Positions 1-5,132 of a stretch of DNA of 5,132 bases are shown here, piece by piece. The position numbers and the translations under genes are program-made. Positions within the stretch are counted from its first letter, which is position 1. Every line of letters starts with the position of its first letter. The stretch is from positions 1-5,132 of the forward strand of contig CAZUZD010000410.1 of NCBI GenBank assembly GCA_964624465.1, written 5' to 3'. Source of the DNA: CAZUZD01 sp964624465 (GTDB lineage: Bacteria; Planctomycetota; Planctomycetia; Isosphaerales; Isosphaeraceae). The notes under the pieces are model-generated. The model worked only from the letters and a program-made list of their open reading frames with translations. It was not told where the DNA came from and did no database searches.

Positions 1-361
1 GTGCGGGTCGAGGGCGGCTGGCTCGAGATCTACCACGGCAACCGCCGCCCGACCCACCCGGGCGCCGTCGGCGCCGCGCTGCTCGACCTCGACGACCCCG
101 CCCGGCTCCTCCGCCATACGCCCGGGCCGTTCTTCGTGCCGGAACTCGACTTCGAGGTCGCCGGCTTCGTGCCCGAGGTCGTATTCCCCACCCGGGGTGG
201 TCCAGGACGGCGATCGCCTGCTCGTCTACTACGGCGCCGCCGATGCCAGCGACGCGGTGGCCGAGTTCTCGCAGGCCGCGCTCCTCGGGGCAATGGTCGC
301 CCTGCCGACGGGAACTCCGCCCGAGGACCGCCGAGGGTTTGCGGACTCCGGACCGCATTGA
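1..361 (+). pseudogene. GH130-like glycosidase/phosphorylase, C-terminal part, frameshifted, cut by left edge
   Basis: The reading frame from base 1 gives a segment typical of the C-terminal blades of GH130 (DUF377-type) beta-propeller enzymes, which phosphorolyse or hydrolyse mannosides. The visible motifs are GGWLEIYHGN, then VGAALLDLDDPARLL, then GFVPEVVFPT. After Thr at 190-192 that frame turns into arginine-rich nonsense. The expected continuation (VVQDGDRLLVYYGAAD, then AVAEFSQAAL) resumes in the next frame from 194 and runs to a TGA at 359-361. One extra C in the ACCCGGGG run around 191-197 explains the shift. The start and the catalytic N-terminal half lie outside the window. Family assignment rests on motif memory and is fairly firm; substrate cannot be told. 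A sequencing indel is the main alternative to a true pseudogene. Confidence 0.72.
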
Positions 362-379
362 ACGCGACCTCGACGGCCC

Positions 380-1108
380 CCGGCCGACCGCTACCATCTT
401 GTCGCCCCCGACTACCCCGGCTTCGGCAACAGCTCGATGCCGAAGGTGGACGAATTCGAGTACACGTTCGACCACCTCGCCGAGGTGATCGAGCACTTCA
501 TCCAGGCGCTCGGGCTCGAGCGCTACTCCCTCTACGTGATGGATTACGGCGCCCCCGTGGGCTACCGTCTGGCCGCCCGCCACCCCGAGCGGGTGCAGAC
601 GCTCATCGTCCAGAACGGCAACGCCTACGACGAGGGCCTGCGAGAGTTCTGGGCGCCACTGAAGGCGTACTGGGCGGCGCAGACCCCGGAAACCGAGGCT
701 CCGCTGCGGTCGCTGCTGACGATCGAGGCGACGCGCTGGCAGTACACCAACGGGGTTCGCAACGTCGAGGCGATCAGCCCGGACACCTGGAACCTCGACC
801 AGCGGTTCCTGGACCGCCCCGGCAACGCCGAGATCCAGCTCGCCCTGTTCCACAGCTACGGCTCGAACCCGCCGCTGTACCCCGAGTGGCAGGCGTACTT
901 CCGCAAGCACCAGCCGCCCACGCTGATCGTCTGGGGCCAGAACGACACCATCTTCCCGGCCGAGGGGGCGCACCCCTACAAGCGCGACCTCAAGGACCTC
1001 GAGTTCCACCTGCTCGAGACCGGACACTTCGCGCTGGAGGAGGAGGGGGCGACCATCGCCGGGCTGATCCGCAACTTCCTCGGCAAGCGGTTGCCGAAGC
1101 CCGAGTAA
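380..1108 (+). pseudogene. alpha/beta hydrolase (haloalkane dehalogenase/epoxide hydrolase-like), N-terminus missing
   Basis: The frame is recognisable from about 380, where ADRYHLVAPDYPGFG is the usual strand and loop after the oxyanion region of alpha/beta hydrolases. The first possible ATG (437) lies after that segment and has no Shine-Dalgarno before it. From that ATG there are 223 residues. They include a nucleophile elbow VMDYGAPVG with Asp36 as likely nucleophile, an acid in WGQND (Asp170) and a histidine in TGHFAL (His197), so the catalytic triad survives. The family normally has about 280-300 residues, with an HGxP oxyanion motif some 30 residues ahead of the APDYPGFG segment. None of this is found in any frame upstream, because GH130-like sequence ends at 361. 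I infer a deletion that removed the start, the first strands and the promoter. An Asp nucleophile fits hydrolytic dehalogenases and epoxide hydrolases; the substrate is unknown. It could still be expressed as an inactive core. Confidence 0.72.
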
Positions 1109-1137
1109 AGCGTCCGACCGCCCCCCAACGACAGATC

Positions 1138-1194
1138 CGTCTGCCTGGCGTGGACGCTCCGGTTTCGCCGGGTCCAGGCCACGCCAGGCAGACG
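1138..1194. repeat. 16-bp perfect inverted repeat (hairpin) between hydrolase and DUF1348 gene
   Basis: CGTCTGCCTGGCGTGG (1138-1153) is exactly complementary to CCACGCCAGGCAGACG (1179-1194), with 25 bases between the arms. In RNA this would be a very stable stem. No T-run follows on the + strand, so it is not a classical intrinsic terminator, although it follows the hydrolase stop by only 29 bases. The right arm ends 11 bases before the ribosome binding site of the next gene. It could be a terminator-like barrier, a leader hairpin or a copy of a dispersed palindromic element. The sequence alone does not decide. Confidence 0.8.
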
Positions 1195-1205
1195 ACTCGC
1201 CTGCC

Positions 1206-1209
1206 GGAG
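1206..1209 (+). promoter_or_regulatory. ribosome binding site of the DUF1348 gene
   Basis: GGAG lies 8 bases before the ATG at 1218. This is close to ideal spacing and supports that start. Only 11 bases separate it from the inverted repeat just upstream, leaving no room for a promoter after the hairpin, so transcription must start at or before the repeat. Confidence 0.65.
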
Positions 1210-1217
1210 CCGACGCC

Positions 1218-1685
1218 ATGAATCCGACGAGCATCCGACCGCCCTTCACGCTCGAGACCGCCCTGCAGAAGGTGCGGGCCGCCGAGGACGCCTGGAACAG
1301 CCGTGAGCCGCGGCGGGTCGCCCTCGCCTATTCCGAGGACTCGGAGTGGCGCAACCGGGATCGATTCCTCCTGGGCCGCGATCAGATCCGGGAGTTCCTG
1401 GTCGGCAAATGGGAGCGGGAACTCGATTACCGCCTGGTCAAGTCGCTCTGGTCGTTCGGCGACGATCGCATCGCCGTCCGCTTCCAGTACGAGTATCACG
1501 ATGCCGGGGGCCACTGGTTCCGGGCCTACGGCAACGAGCTGTGGGAGTTCGACGGGTCGGGGCTGATGCGGCGGCGGGAGGCGAGCCTCAACGACGTGCC
1601 CATCGAGGAGCCCGAGCGCCGGTTCCGCTGGCCCGCCCCCGGCCCCCGGCCTGCGGACCATCCCGGCATCCCGGAGGTCCGTTGA
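1218..1685 (+). CDS. DUF1348 / nuclear transport factor 2-like protein
   Basis: A complete 155-residue protein of the usual length for the DUF1348 branch of the NTF2/SnoaL-like alpha+beta barrel fold. The N-terminal helix (ALQKVRAAEDAWNSREP, residues 15-31) is followed by VALAYSEDSEWRNRD and FLLGRDQIREFLVGKWERE. The central strands (LWSFGDDRIAVRFQYEYHD, then WFRAYGNELWEF) and a closing segment (RREASLNDVPI) are typical of the family. The proline-rich tail after about residue 135 is probably disordered. No signal peptide is seen, so it should be cytoplasmic. Family members have no firmly assigned reaction; the fold makes a small-molecule pocket, so a role in binding or converting a small hydrophobic compound is possible. 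It lies 109 bases after the broken alpha/beta hydrolase on the same strand and may once have been co-transcribed with it. The start is supported by GGAG at 1206-1209. Confidence 0.85.
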   Translation: MNPTSIRPPFTLETALQKVRAAEDAWNSREPRRVALAYSEDSEWRNRDRFLLGRDQIREFLVGKWERELDYRLVKSLWSFGDDRIAVRFQYEYHDAGGHWFRAYGNELWEFDGSGLMRRREASLNDVPIEEPERRFRWPAPGPRPADHPGIPEVR

Positions 1686-1758
1686 GGGCTGACTCTCCCA
1701 CGGCTTCGACCGACCGGGTCGTCACCACGGCTGCGAGGCTCGACCAGGTCCCCCCTCC

Positions 1759-1773
1759 GGCCGCGACGCGGCC
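1759..1773. terminator. weak candidate hairpin in the convergent gap 1686-1896
   Basis: GGCCGC and GCGGCC enclose a 3-base loop (GAC), giving a six-pair all-GC stem. It lies between the convergent DUF1348 gene (ending 1685) and CAP gene (ending 1897), where bidirectional termination would be useful. There is no T-run on either strand and such stems arise often in GC-rich DNA, so this is only a candidate. The remaining gap holds no gene I recognise; a minus-strand open frame across 1722-1928 resembles no family known to me. Confidence 0.2.
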
Positions 1774-1896
1774 TTCACGCCCGCCGTGATGAGGGCGATC
1801 CCGAAGTGGATGGGGCCACGTGCCGTCCAGGCGAGCCTGGAGCGGGTTGGCGGGTGGCAGCCGACCTCGCGCCCGTCCGCGACGGCCAGGACCGGT

Positions 1897-2715
1897 TCAC
1901 CCTCGGTCCGGCGAGCACAATGGAGCATTCTCGGGTGGCCCCGCTCCCTCCAATGGTCGCTTCTCCAGTACGACCCGGATCTGACCCGCCTCCTCGGTGA
2001 CGGTGAACCTGTCGCCGGGGCCCGGCTGGAAGGTTGGTCCCCCGGCCTTCCCCTCGGGGCGAGGGAAGGTCAGTGCCGCCTGCCGGCATAGCCGATGGAC
2101 ACGCACCATGCGGGCCGGACGCACATGCTCCTCGTCATCGACCGTGCAACGGACTTCCGACTCGGACCGGTTGGCGATTTCAACTTCGATGGTCTTCGAC
2201 ATTGGCCGGCCGAACATCTGCACGGCGTAGTACTTGCCCGTCGTCGCGCTGTGCGCCACGGCCACACCCGTGTCGGTCACGTCGCGGTCGAGCAGGTTCC
2301 TGCGGTGCCCCGTTGAGTCCTTCCAGCCCTGCATCAACCCCTTGGCCAGTTCGGCGGTGGCGAACCCCTCCGGGCGGAACTGGTAGGCGATGTTCTCCGT
2401 CACGAGGCAGTCGTCGTACTCGTGCTCCCTGGCCCGCTCCCAGGGCTGTTTCCCGTCGGCCGAGTGGCTGAACGCGTCGGTGCGCGCCAGGAAGTCGGCG
2501 AAGTCGCGCGCCGTCCGGGCGAGCTTCGCCTCAACCGTGACGTCCGCGAGCCCCTGCTCCTTGCGGAAGGCGTTCGTCTGGCTCACGATCCGGTCCGCGA
2601 CCTCCGCCAGGTCCGGCGCCTCTGGATCGTCCGCCGGTCGGGCCGCTCCCCTGGCCGATCCGACGGCAAGCAGGAGGGCACCGAGCAGCCCGAGGCTCCA
2701 ACCATGGCTTGGCAT
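1897..2715 (-). CDS. secreted CAP/SCP-like domain protein
   Basis: From the ATG at 2715 the protein has 272 residues. Residues 1-25 form an export signal: a hydrophobic core (LGLLGALLLAVGS) and small residues near ARGAA. The CAP domain spans about 38-172: a helix with IVSQTNAFRKEQGL, then FSHSADG (His84), TENIAYQF (Glu107), GWKDSTGHRRNLL (His137) and TGVAVAHS followed by YYAVQMFG. These histidines and the glutamate match the CAP cavity residues. Residues 175-253 look like a small beta-rich C-terminal domain with two cysteines (190, 210) that could pair after export; I do not recognise its family. Bacterial CAP proteins of this kind are extracytoplasmic and mostly of unknown function. The frame is open further upstream to 3045, but that would remove the signal peptide from the N-terminus and run through transposon remnants, so 2715 is preferred. 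No strong Shine-Dalgarno precedes it; GGGG about 8 bases upstream is the best available. Confidence 0.83.
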   Translation of the reverse strand: MPSHGWSLGLLGALLLAVGSARGAARPADDPEAPDLAEVADRIVSQTNAFRKEQGLADVTVEAKLARTARDFADFLARTDAFSHSADGKQPWERAREHEYDDCLVTENIAYQFRPEGFATAELAKGLMQGWKDSTGHRRNLLDRDVTDTGVAVAHSATTGKYYAVQMFGRPMSKTIEVEIANRSESEVRCTVDDEEHVRPARMVRVHRLCRQAALTFPRPEGKAGGPTFQPGPGDRFTVTEEAGQIRVVLEKRPLEGAGPPENAPLCSPDRG

Positions 2716-2907
2716 GCGCAGGAACCCCGACGCGTTGACAGGGCCGTCACCACCGATCGCGGCCCGGGCGGCTCGGACGCCCACCAGAGTGCAACCGGCA
2801 TACCATCCCCGCGCGGTCGCCACCGCATCGGTTCGGCTGGCCCCACAACCTGGGAGCGGGTCACTCACATGGCGGGTGGACTCGTCTGAAGGGGACAGGT
2901 CAAGGGT
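2716..2907. other. upstream region of the CAP gene, no gene seen
   Basis: This GC-rich stretch lies between the CAP start and the transposase remnant. I found no coding segment with recognisable similarity on either strand and no convincing promoter. Any CAP promoter must lie here, or inside the remnant beyond it. Confidence 0.45.
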
Positions 2908-3105
2908 ATCAAGGTACGATTGCTGCCGACGGCCTGCCCGGAGTTGAACCCGCTCGAGGGGATTTTGGCGGCTGCTGAAGGGCGGGGTCCTGGCCAACGA
3001 ACCGACCCCCGACCTTGTCGCATCAGTTCGAGGAGCCCTCGACAACTTGCGGGCGATGACGCCACGCCTACGGCAGAAAGCCGCCTGTGTGCTTTCCGGT
3101 GATTT
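2908..3105 (+). pseudogene. C-terminal remnant of an IS630-family transposase, frameshifted
   Basis: Frame 1 reads IKVRLLPTACPELNPLEGI. This contains the IS630 signature around the last catalytic residue of the DDE triad (L-P-x-x-x-P-E-L-N-P-x-E; the Glu codon is 2956-2958). The reading then breaks: after ATT at 2962-2964 one T is extra, and the expected continuation WRLLKGGVLANEP and DLVASVRGALDNLRAM lies in frame 2 from 2966. Such a tryptophan-containing helix followed by an arginine-rich C-terminal region is usual for the family. An in-frame TGA at 2887 and absence of the first two catalytic Asp segments show that only the last quarter or so remains. The right end is approximate; composition changes near 3100. 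Its motif (CPELNPLE) differs from that of the transposase at the right edge, so it comes from another IS630 subgroup. From 3106 to 3169 nothing else is recognisable. Confidence 0.72.
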
Positions 3106-3169
3106 ATGGCAACAAGCTTATGTTGCTGACCGGACATGGCCACGAACAGCGACAACGCGCGAAAGGCAC

Positions 3170-4015
3170 TCAATTTTTGGCAGATTCCCAACGCCGTTCG
3201 AGATCGACAATGTCAGCATCTGTATAAAAAACACGCCAGGCCCCGTGGTCTCCAAGCAAACGCTGAGCGAGAGGCTTGACACTGTCACGATGGTAGAGCG
3301 AATTGACGTTGCGTTCCTCGAAGCTCTCATTCATCTCAAGTGCATTTGGGTCGATGACCGAAAGAGCCCGACCACCCGTGGCGACCATGTCCTCGTATTT
3401 CAGCACGTGCCCTGGCAGCAGATTGTCGCAATAGATCTTGCAAAAATGTGACAGGATCAGGAGCTGTCGACCCACCCTGTCAGGTTCCGATGCGAGGACC
3501 GAACGCAGCCCTTCATCGAAAATCTCGGCCATGGGCACGTGGCCGTCCGCGATGTGGGCCTCGACCGAGCTCCAGGAAAGCAGGAGCGCCAAAGGGTTGC
3601 GTATCAACGCGAAACAGGGGTATCGAGTCGCCAACAACCCAAGCTTCGCTGTGAACATGCTTGGGTGTTTTATTGCCAGCCGAAAGTTAGGATCCGTGAC
3701 AGGTTTGAAGGAAACCCGTTGGGTTGAAGCCAGGCAGAGACGTCGATTCATCGCGTTCCGCAGGAACCCAAAAGAGTTGTCTGGAATGACCCCGTCGCGA
3801 CCCGCCTTGCTCACCGCGGTGTGGTTCCGCCACAGCGAAGATCTTTGATCGGCAAAAAATTGATCGACTTTTGACAGGTAGCGAGCATCGCCAATTCCGG
3901 CCAGGTTCTCTGGGTTCATCGGCTCCAGCAGCGCGACAAAATTTGGTAGTTTATTCAGCAGATGGCAGCAGAGGGTGGTTCCCGATCGTGCGAGTCCGGT
4001 CAAAATGATGTTCAT
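3170..4015 (-). CDS. sulfotransferase family protein (PAPS-dependent type)
   Basis: A 281-residue protein that starts directly with the 5'-phosphosulfate loop, MNIILTGLARSGTT (residues 1-14). The strand plus P-loop with RSGTT is the hallmark of sulfotransferases that move sulfate from PAPS to a hydroxyl or amine. The 3'-phosphate site is visible as FALIRNPLALLLSWSS (135-150), with Arg139 and Ser147 as likely ligands. VLKYEDM (204-210) matches the R/K-Y-E-D segment common in bacterial members, and GAWRVFYTDADI (258-269) the usual C-terminal region. No signal peptide or membrane span is seen. The acceptor is unknown; polysaccharide, lipid or small molecule are all possible. GC is clearly lower than in neighbours: a hand count of 3181-3240 gives 29 of 60, against 40 of 60 at 961-1020. 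This suggests horizontal transfer. No strong Shine-Dalgarno precedes the ATG, but starting here leaves the P-loop at the N-terminus as expected. The gene appears intact and monocistronic. Confidence 0.86.
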   Translation of the reverse strand: MNIILTGLARSGTTLCCHLLNKLPNFVALLEPMNPENLAGIGDARYLSKVDQFFADQRSSLWRNHTAVSKAGRDGVIPDNSFGFLRNAMNRRLCLASTQRVSFKPVTDPNFRLAIKHPSMFTAKLGLLATRYPCFALIRNPLALLLSWSSVEAHIADGHVPMAEIFDEGLRSVLASEPDRVGRQLLILSHFCKIYCDNLLPGHVLKYEDMVATGGRALSVIDPNALEMNESFEERNVNSLYHRDSVKPLAQRLLGDHGAWRVFYTDADIVDLERRWESAKN

Positions 4016-4022
4016 CGTCGCA

Positions 4023-4028
4023 ATATTA
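4023..4028 (-). promoter_or_regulatory. possible -10 element before the sulfotransferase gene
   Basis: Read on the minus strand this is TAATAT, ending 7 bases before the ATG. It is one of few AT-rich hexamers near the start. No -35 box is seen at proper spacing, and use of this element would give an almost leaderless mRNA. Weak support only. Confidence 0.2.
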
Positions 4029-4061
4029 CTACAGGTTGCGGCTACCCTGGTTGACGGTCAG

Positions 4062-4246
4062 TCCAGGTTGTTTCAAACGAAGCAGAAGGTTCAGCCCTGA
4101 TCGACTCAGATCCCCCAGACCCGGATCGAGAGCGAGCGGAAGTCGCGGAAGAATGGCCGTGTCAAGGTCCACCCCCCATGCGGGGTGTCGTGTGAGACAT
4201 TCATTCCCGGGATCATCAGGGGTCGTCCATCAAAAAACAACCTGGA
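4062..4246. repeat. 12-bp perfect inverted repeat bounding 185 bp, possible small mobile element remnant
   Basis: TCCAGGTTGTTT (4062-4073) and AAACAACCTGGA (4235-4246) are exact reverse complements. Similarity continues imperfectly outward: GGTTGACGG lies before the left arm and, on the opposite strand, GGTGGACGG before the right arm, offset by a three-base gap. Together this resembles terminal inverted repeats of about 22-25 bp. The enclosed DNA encodes no transposase. No target duplication could be confirmed. An inverted duplication of a short gene segment is an alternative reading. Confidence 0.45.
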
Positions 4247-4264
4247 GCCGTCCACCGCTCTGGC
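4106..4264 (-). pseudogene. possible glycoside hydrolase N-terminal fragment
   Basis: A minus-strand frame reads AVDGSRLFFDGRPLMIPGMN, then W, then FFRDFRSL and RVWGI, followed by a stop at 4106-4108. The order (F-x-D-G-x-P, a G-M/V-N turn, a D-x-x-x-L helix, then V-R-V-W-G) resembles the first strands of TIM-barrel glycoside hydrolases such as GH5-like enzymes. If so, all of the barrel beyond the second strand is missing, and the upstream side abuts the transposase gene. The 295-bp gap between the sulfotransferase start and the transposase stop holds nothing else recognised. This is a resemblance from memory over about 50 residues and could be chance. Confidence 0.27.
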
Positions 4265-4280
4265 TGACCGTGGCTCCGAT

Positions 4281-5132
4281 CCCGAGTCCTGGGGTCCCAC
4301 TTAGAGCGCCTCACGTTCGCATTGCATACGCCGCACGCGAGTTGAACCAACCCCAGATATCTTGGCTTGAGAGCTTCCGCAACGCCTCGCCGATTGCCTC
4401 GATCACCGACTCGGTTGTCCTCGCCGCGGCCGAGCGTAGTTCCGATTTGACCTTCGAGTACATCTTCTCGATCGGATCCATGTCCGGGCTCATCGGCGGC
4501 AGCCGCATCACCTCCGCCGAGCGGGCCTCCACCGCCCTCACCGCGTCCCTCGCGTGATGCGGGGCCACGTTGTCCCAGACCACAATGTCGCCGGGACGCA
4601 GTTGCGGGGCCAGGACCTCCTCGGCGTAGCTCGCGAACGTCGCCGTGTCGACCGCCCCTCGCACCCCCAGCGGGGCCGTCACGCCCGAGAGCCGCATCCT
4701 GCAGATCCGCGTCACCGTCTGCCACTGCGACGGCACTGCACCCTCGACCCGCTCGCCGACCGGGGCCCAGGCGCAGGGCCTCGTCATCGCCGTGTTCACC
4801 GAGGTCTCTTCCACGAAGACCAGCGAGCGGGGGTCGCGGCCCTTGAGCTTCTTACGGGAGATCGTCCGCTTCCGCTTGCTCGCCGGCGTCTCCCGCTCGG
4901 CGGCGTAGAGGACCTTACGCTTCCTGGACAGGCCCATTGCCTTCAACGCCCGCGACATCGTCGCCAGGCTGCACCTCGCGGCCAGAGAGTCGCGCAGTTC
5001 GCTGAGGCTGACATCGGGCCGGTCCCGGACGAGCTCGCGGAGCTGCCGGAGTTGCTCCGCCCCAAGCGCCGGGGCTAGCGCCTGTCTGACGGATGCTCCT
5101 GCCACTATCCTGGGCGTTCGCCAGGGCTTGCG
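4281..5132 (-). mobile_element. partial IS630-family insertion sequence
   Basis: The element is inferred from the transposase gene. Its right (5') end is outside the window, so terminal inverted repeats cannot be paired. The left end must lie a short way below 4311; 4281 is a guess within GC-rich non-coding sequence, and no flanking TA duplication could be tested. Confidence 0.45.
4311..5132 (-). CDS. IS630-family transposase, N-terminus beyond right edge
   Basis: The frame is open to the window edge, so the true start is outside; a GTG at 5105 would give 264 residues, but codons before it remain open and plausible. Numbering from that GTG, residues 31-62 form a helix-turn-helix-like DNA-binding segment (VSLSELRDSLAARCS, then TMSRALKAMGLSRKRK). 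The DDE domain follows: LVFVEETSVNTAMTR (95-109), VVWDNVAPHHA (175-185, Asp178) and MSPDMDPIEKMYSKVKSELR (205-224, Glu213). The 34 residues between Asp178 and Glu213 match IS630's D34E spacing, and the tail WGWFNSRAAYA is typical of the group. The first catalytic residue is expected to be Asp but is Glu99 here (GAA, 4809-4811), so activity is doubtful. It cuts and joins DNA at TA sites in family members. Many IS630 elements split the gene in two frames; the missing 5' part cannot be judged. Confidence 0.88.
   Translation of the reverse strand, partial: RKPWRTPRIVAGASVRQALAPALGAEQLRQLRELVRDRPDVSLSELRDSLAARCSLATMSRALKAMGLSRKRKVLYAAERETPASKRKRTISRKKLKGRDPRSLVFVEETSVNTAMTRPCAWAPVGERVEGAVPSQWQTVTRICRMRLSGVTAPLGVRGAVDTATFASYAEEVLAPQLRPGDIVVWDNVAPHHARDAVRAVEARSAEVMRLPPMSPDMDPIEKMYSKVKSELRSAAARTTESVIEAIGEALRKLSSQDIWGWFNSRAAYAMRT

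Noticed and set aside
1..1221. A 406-residue open frame on the + strand
   Set aside because: Only its first 64 residues are real (GH130-like). The rest is arginine/proline-rich out-of-frame reading of the glycosidase and hydrolase genes.
990..1661. A 223-residue minus-strand open frame
   Set aside because: Antisense to the hydrolase and DUF1348 genes, spanning the inverted repeat. Its proline/glycine/arginine-rich translation is typical of shadow frames in GC-rich DNA.
2716..3045. Upstream extension of the CAP gene to a start at 3045
   Set aside because: It would bury the signal peptide inside the protein and read antisense through the transposase remnant.
3047..3451. A 134-residue + strand open frame
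   Set aside because: Its first part is the frame-shifted transposase tail and the rest is antisense to the sulfotransferase gene; not one protein.
4170..4187. Hairpin CACCCC-ccatgc-GGGGTG as a terminator
   Set aside because: The stem is short, no T-run follows, and it does not sit at the end of any gene.
4554..5078. A 174-residue + strand open frame
   Set aside because: Antisense to the transposase, with Arg/Pro/His-rich low-complexity translation.
5105..5132. GTG at 5105 as the true transposase start
   Set aside because: Codons before it stay open to the window edge and the protein lacks the usual N-terminal DNA-binding part, so the gene more likely continues outside.
2908..5132. Composite transposon carrying the sulfotransferase
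   Set aside because: The two transposases differ in signature motifs, lie in opposite orientation, and no matching ends were found, so a shared element cannot be claimed.

Overview
This GC-rich window looks like accessory chromosome from a soil or freshwater bacterium. The mix of a GH130-type glycosidase remnant, a secreted CAP-domain protein, a sulfotransferase and IS630 transposases of two kinds suggests a planctomycete, possibly Isosphaeraceae. That placement is inference from gene content and composition only. No rRNA, tRNA or CRISPR array was seen.

Left part (1-1685, + strand): the 3' end of a GH130-like glycoside phosphorylase/hydrolase gene enters from the left edge. It carries a one-base frameshift near 193 and ends at 361. 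An alpha/beta hydrolase of the Asp-nucleophile type (haloalkane dehalogenase/epoxide hydrolase-like) follows at once, but without its N-terminal third. This looks like a deletion junction near 362-390. A perfect 16-bp inverted repeat (1138-1194) then precedes an intact small DUF1348/NTF2-like gene (1218-1685) that has a good ribosome binding site.

Middle (1686-3110): a convergent 211-bp gap leads to a minus-strand gene for an exported CAP/SCP-like protein (start at 2715). Upstream of it lies an easily missed C-terminal remnant of an IS630-family transposase on the + strand (about 2908-3105), also broken by a one-base frameshift.

Right part (3110-5132): a minus-strand PAPS-dependent-type sulfotransferase (3170-4015) sits in a stretch of clearly lower GC. 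The next 295 bp hold a 12-bp perfect inverted repeat and a possible fragment of a glycoside hydrolase N-terminus. A second, different IS630-family transposase (minus strand) runs off the right edge. Its first catalytic Asp appears to be Glu.

The picture is a genome region shaped by insertion sequences. Two, possibly three, decayed genes lie among three intact ones (DUF1348, CAP, sulfotransferase), and the sulfotransferase is the best candidate for recent transfer. The genes do not form an obvious joint pathway, and I see no convincing new multi-gene system.
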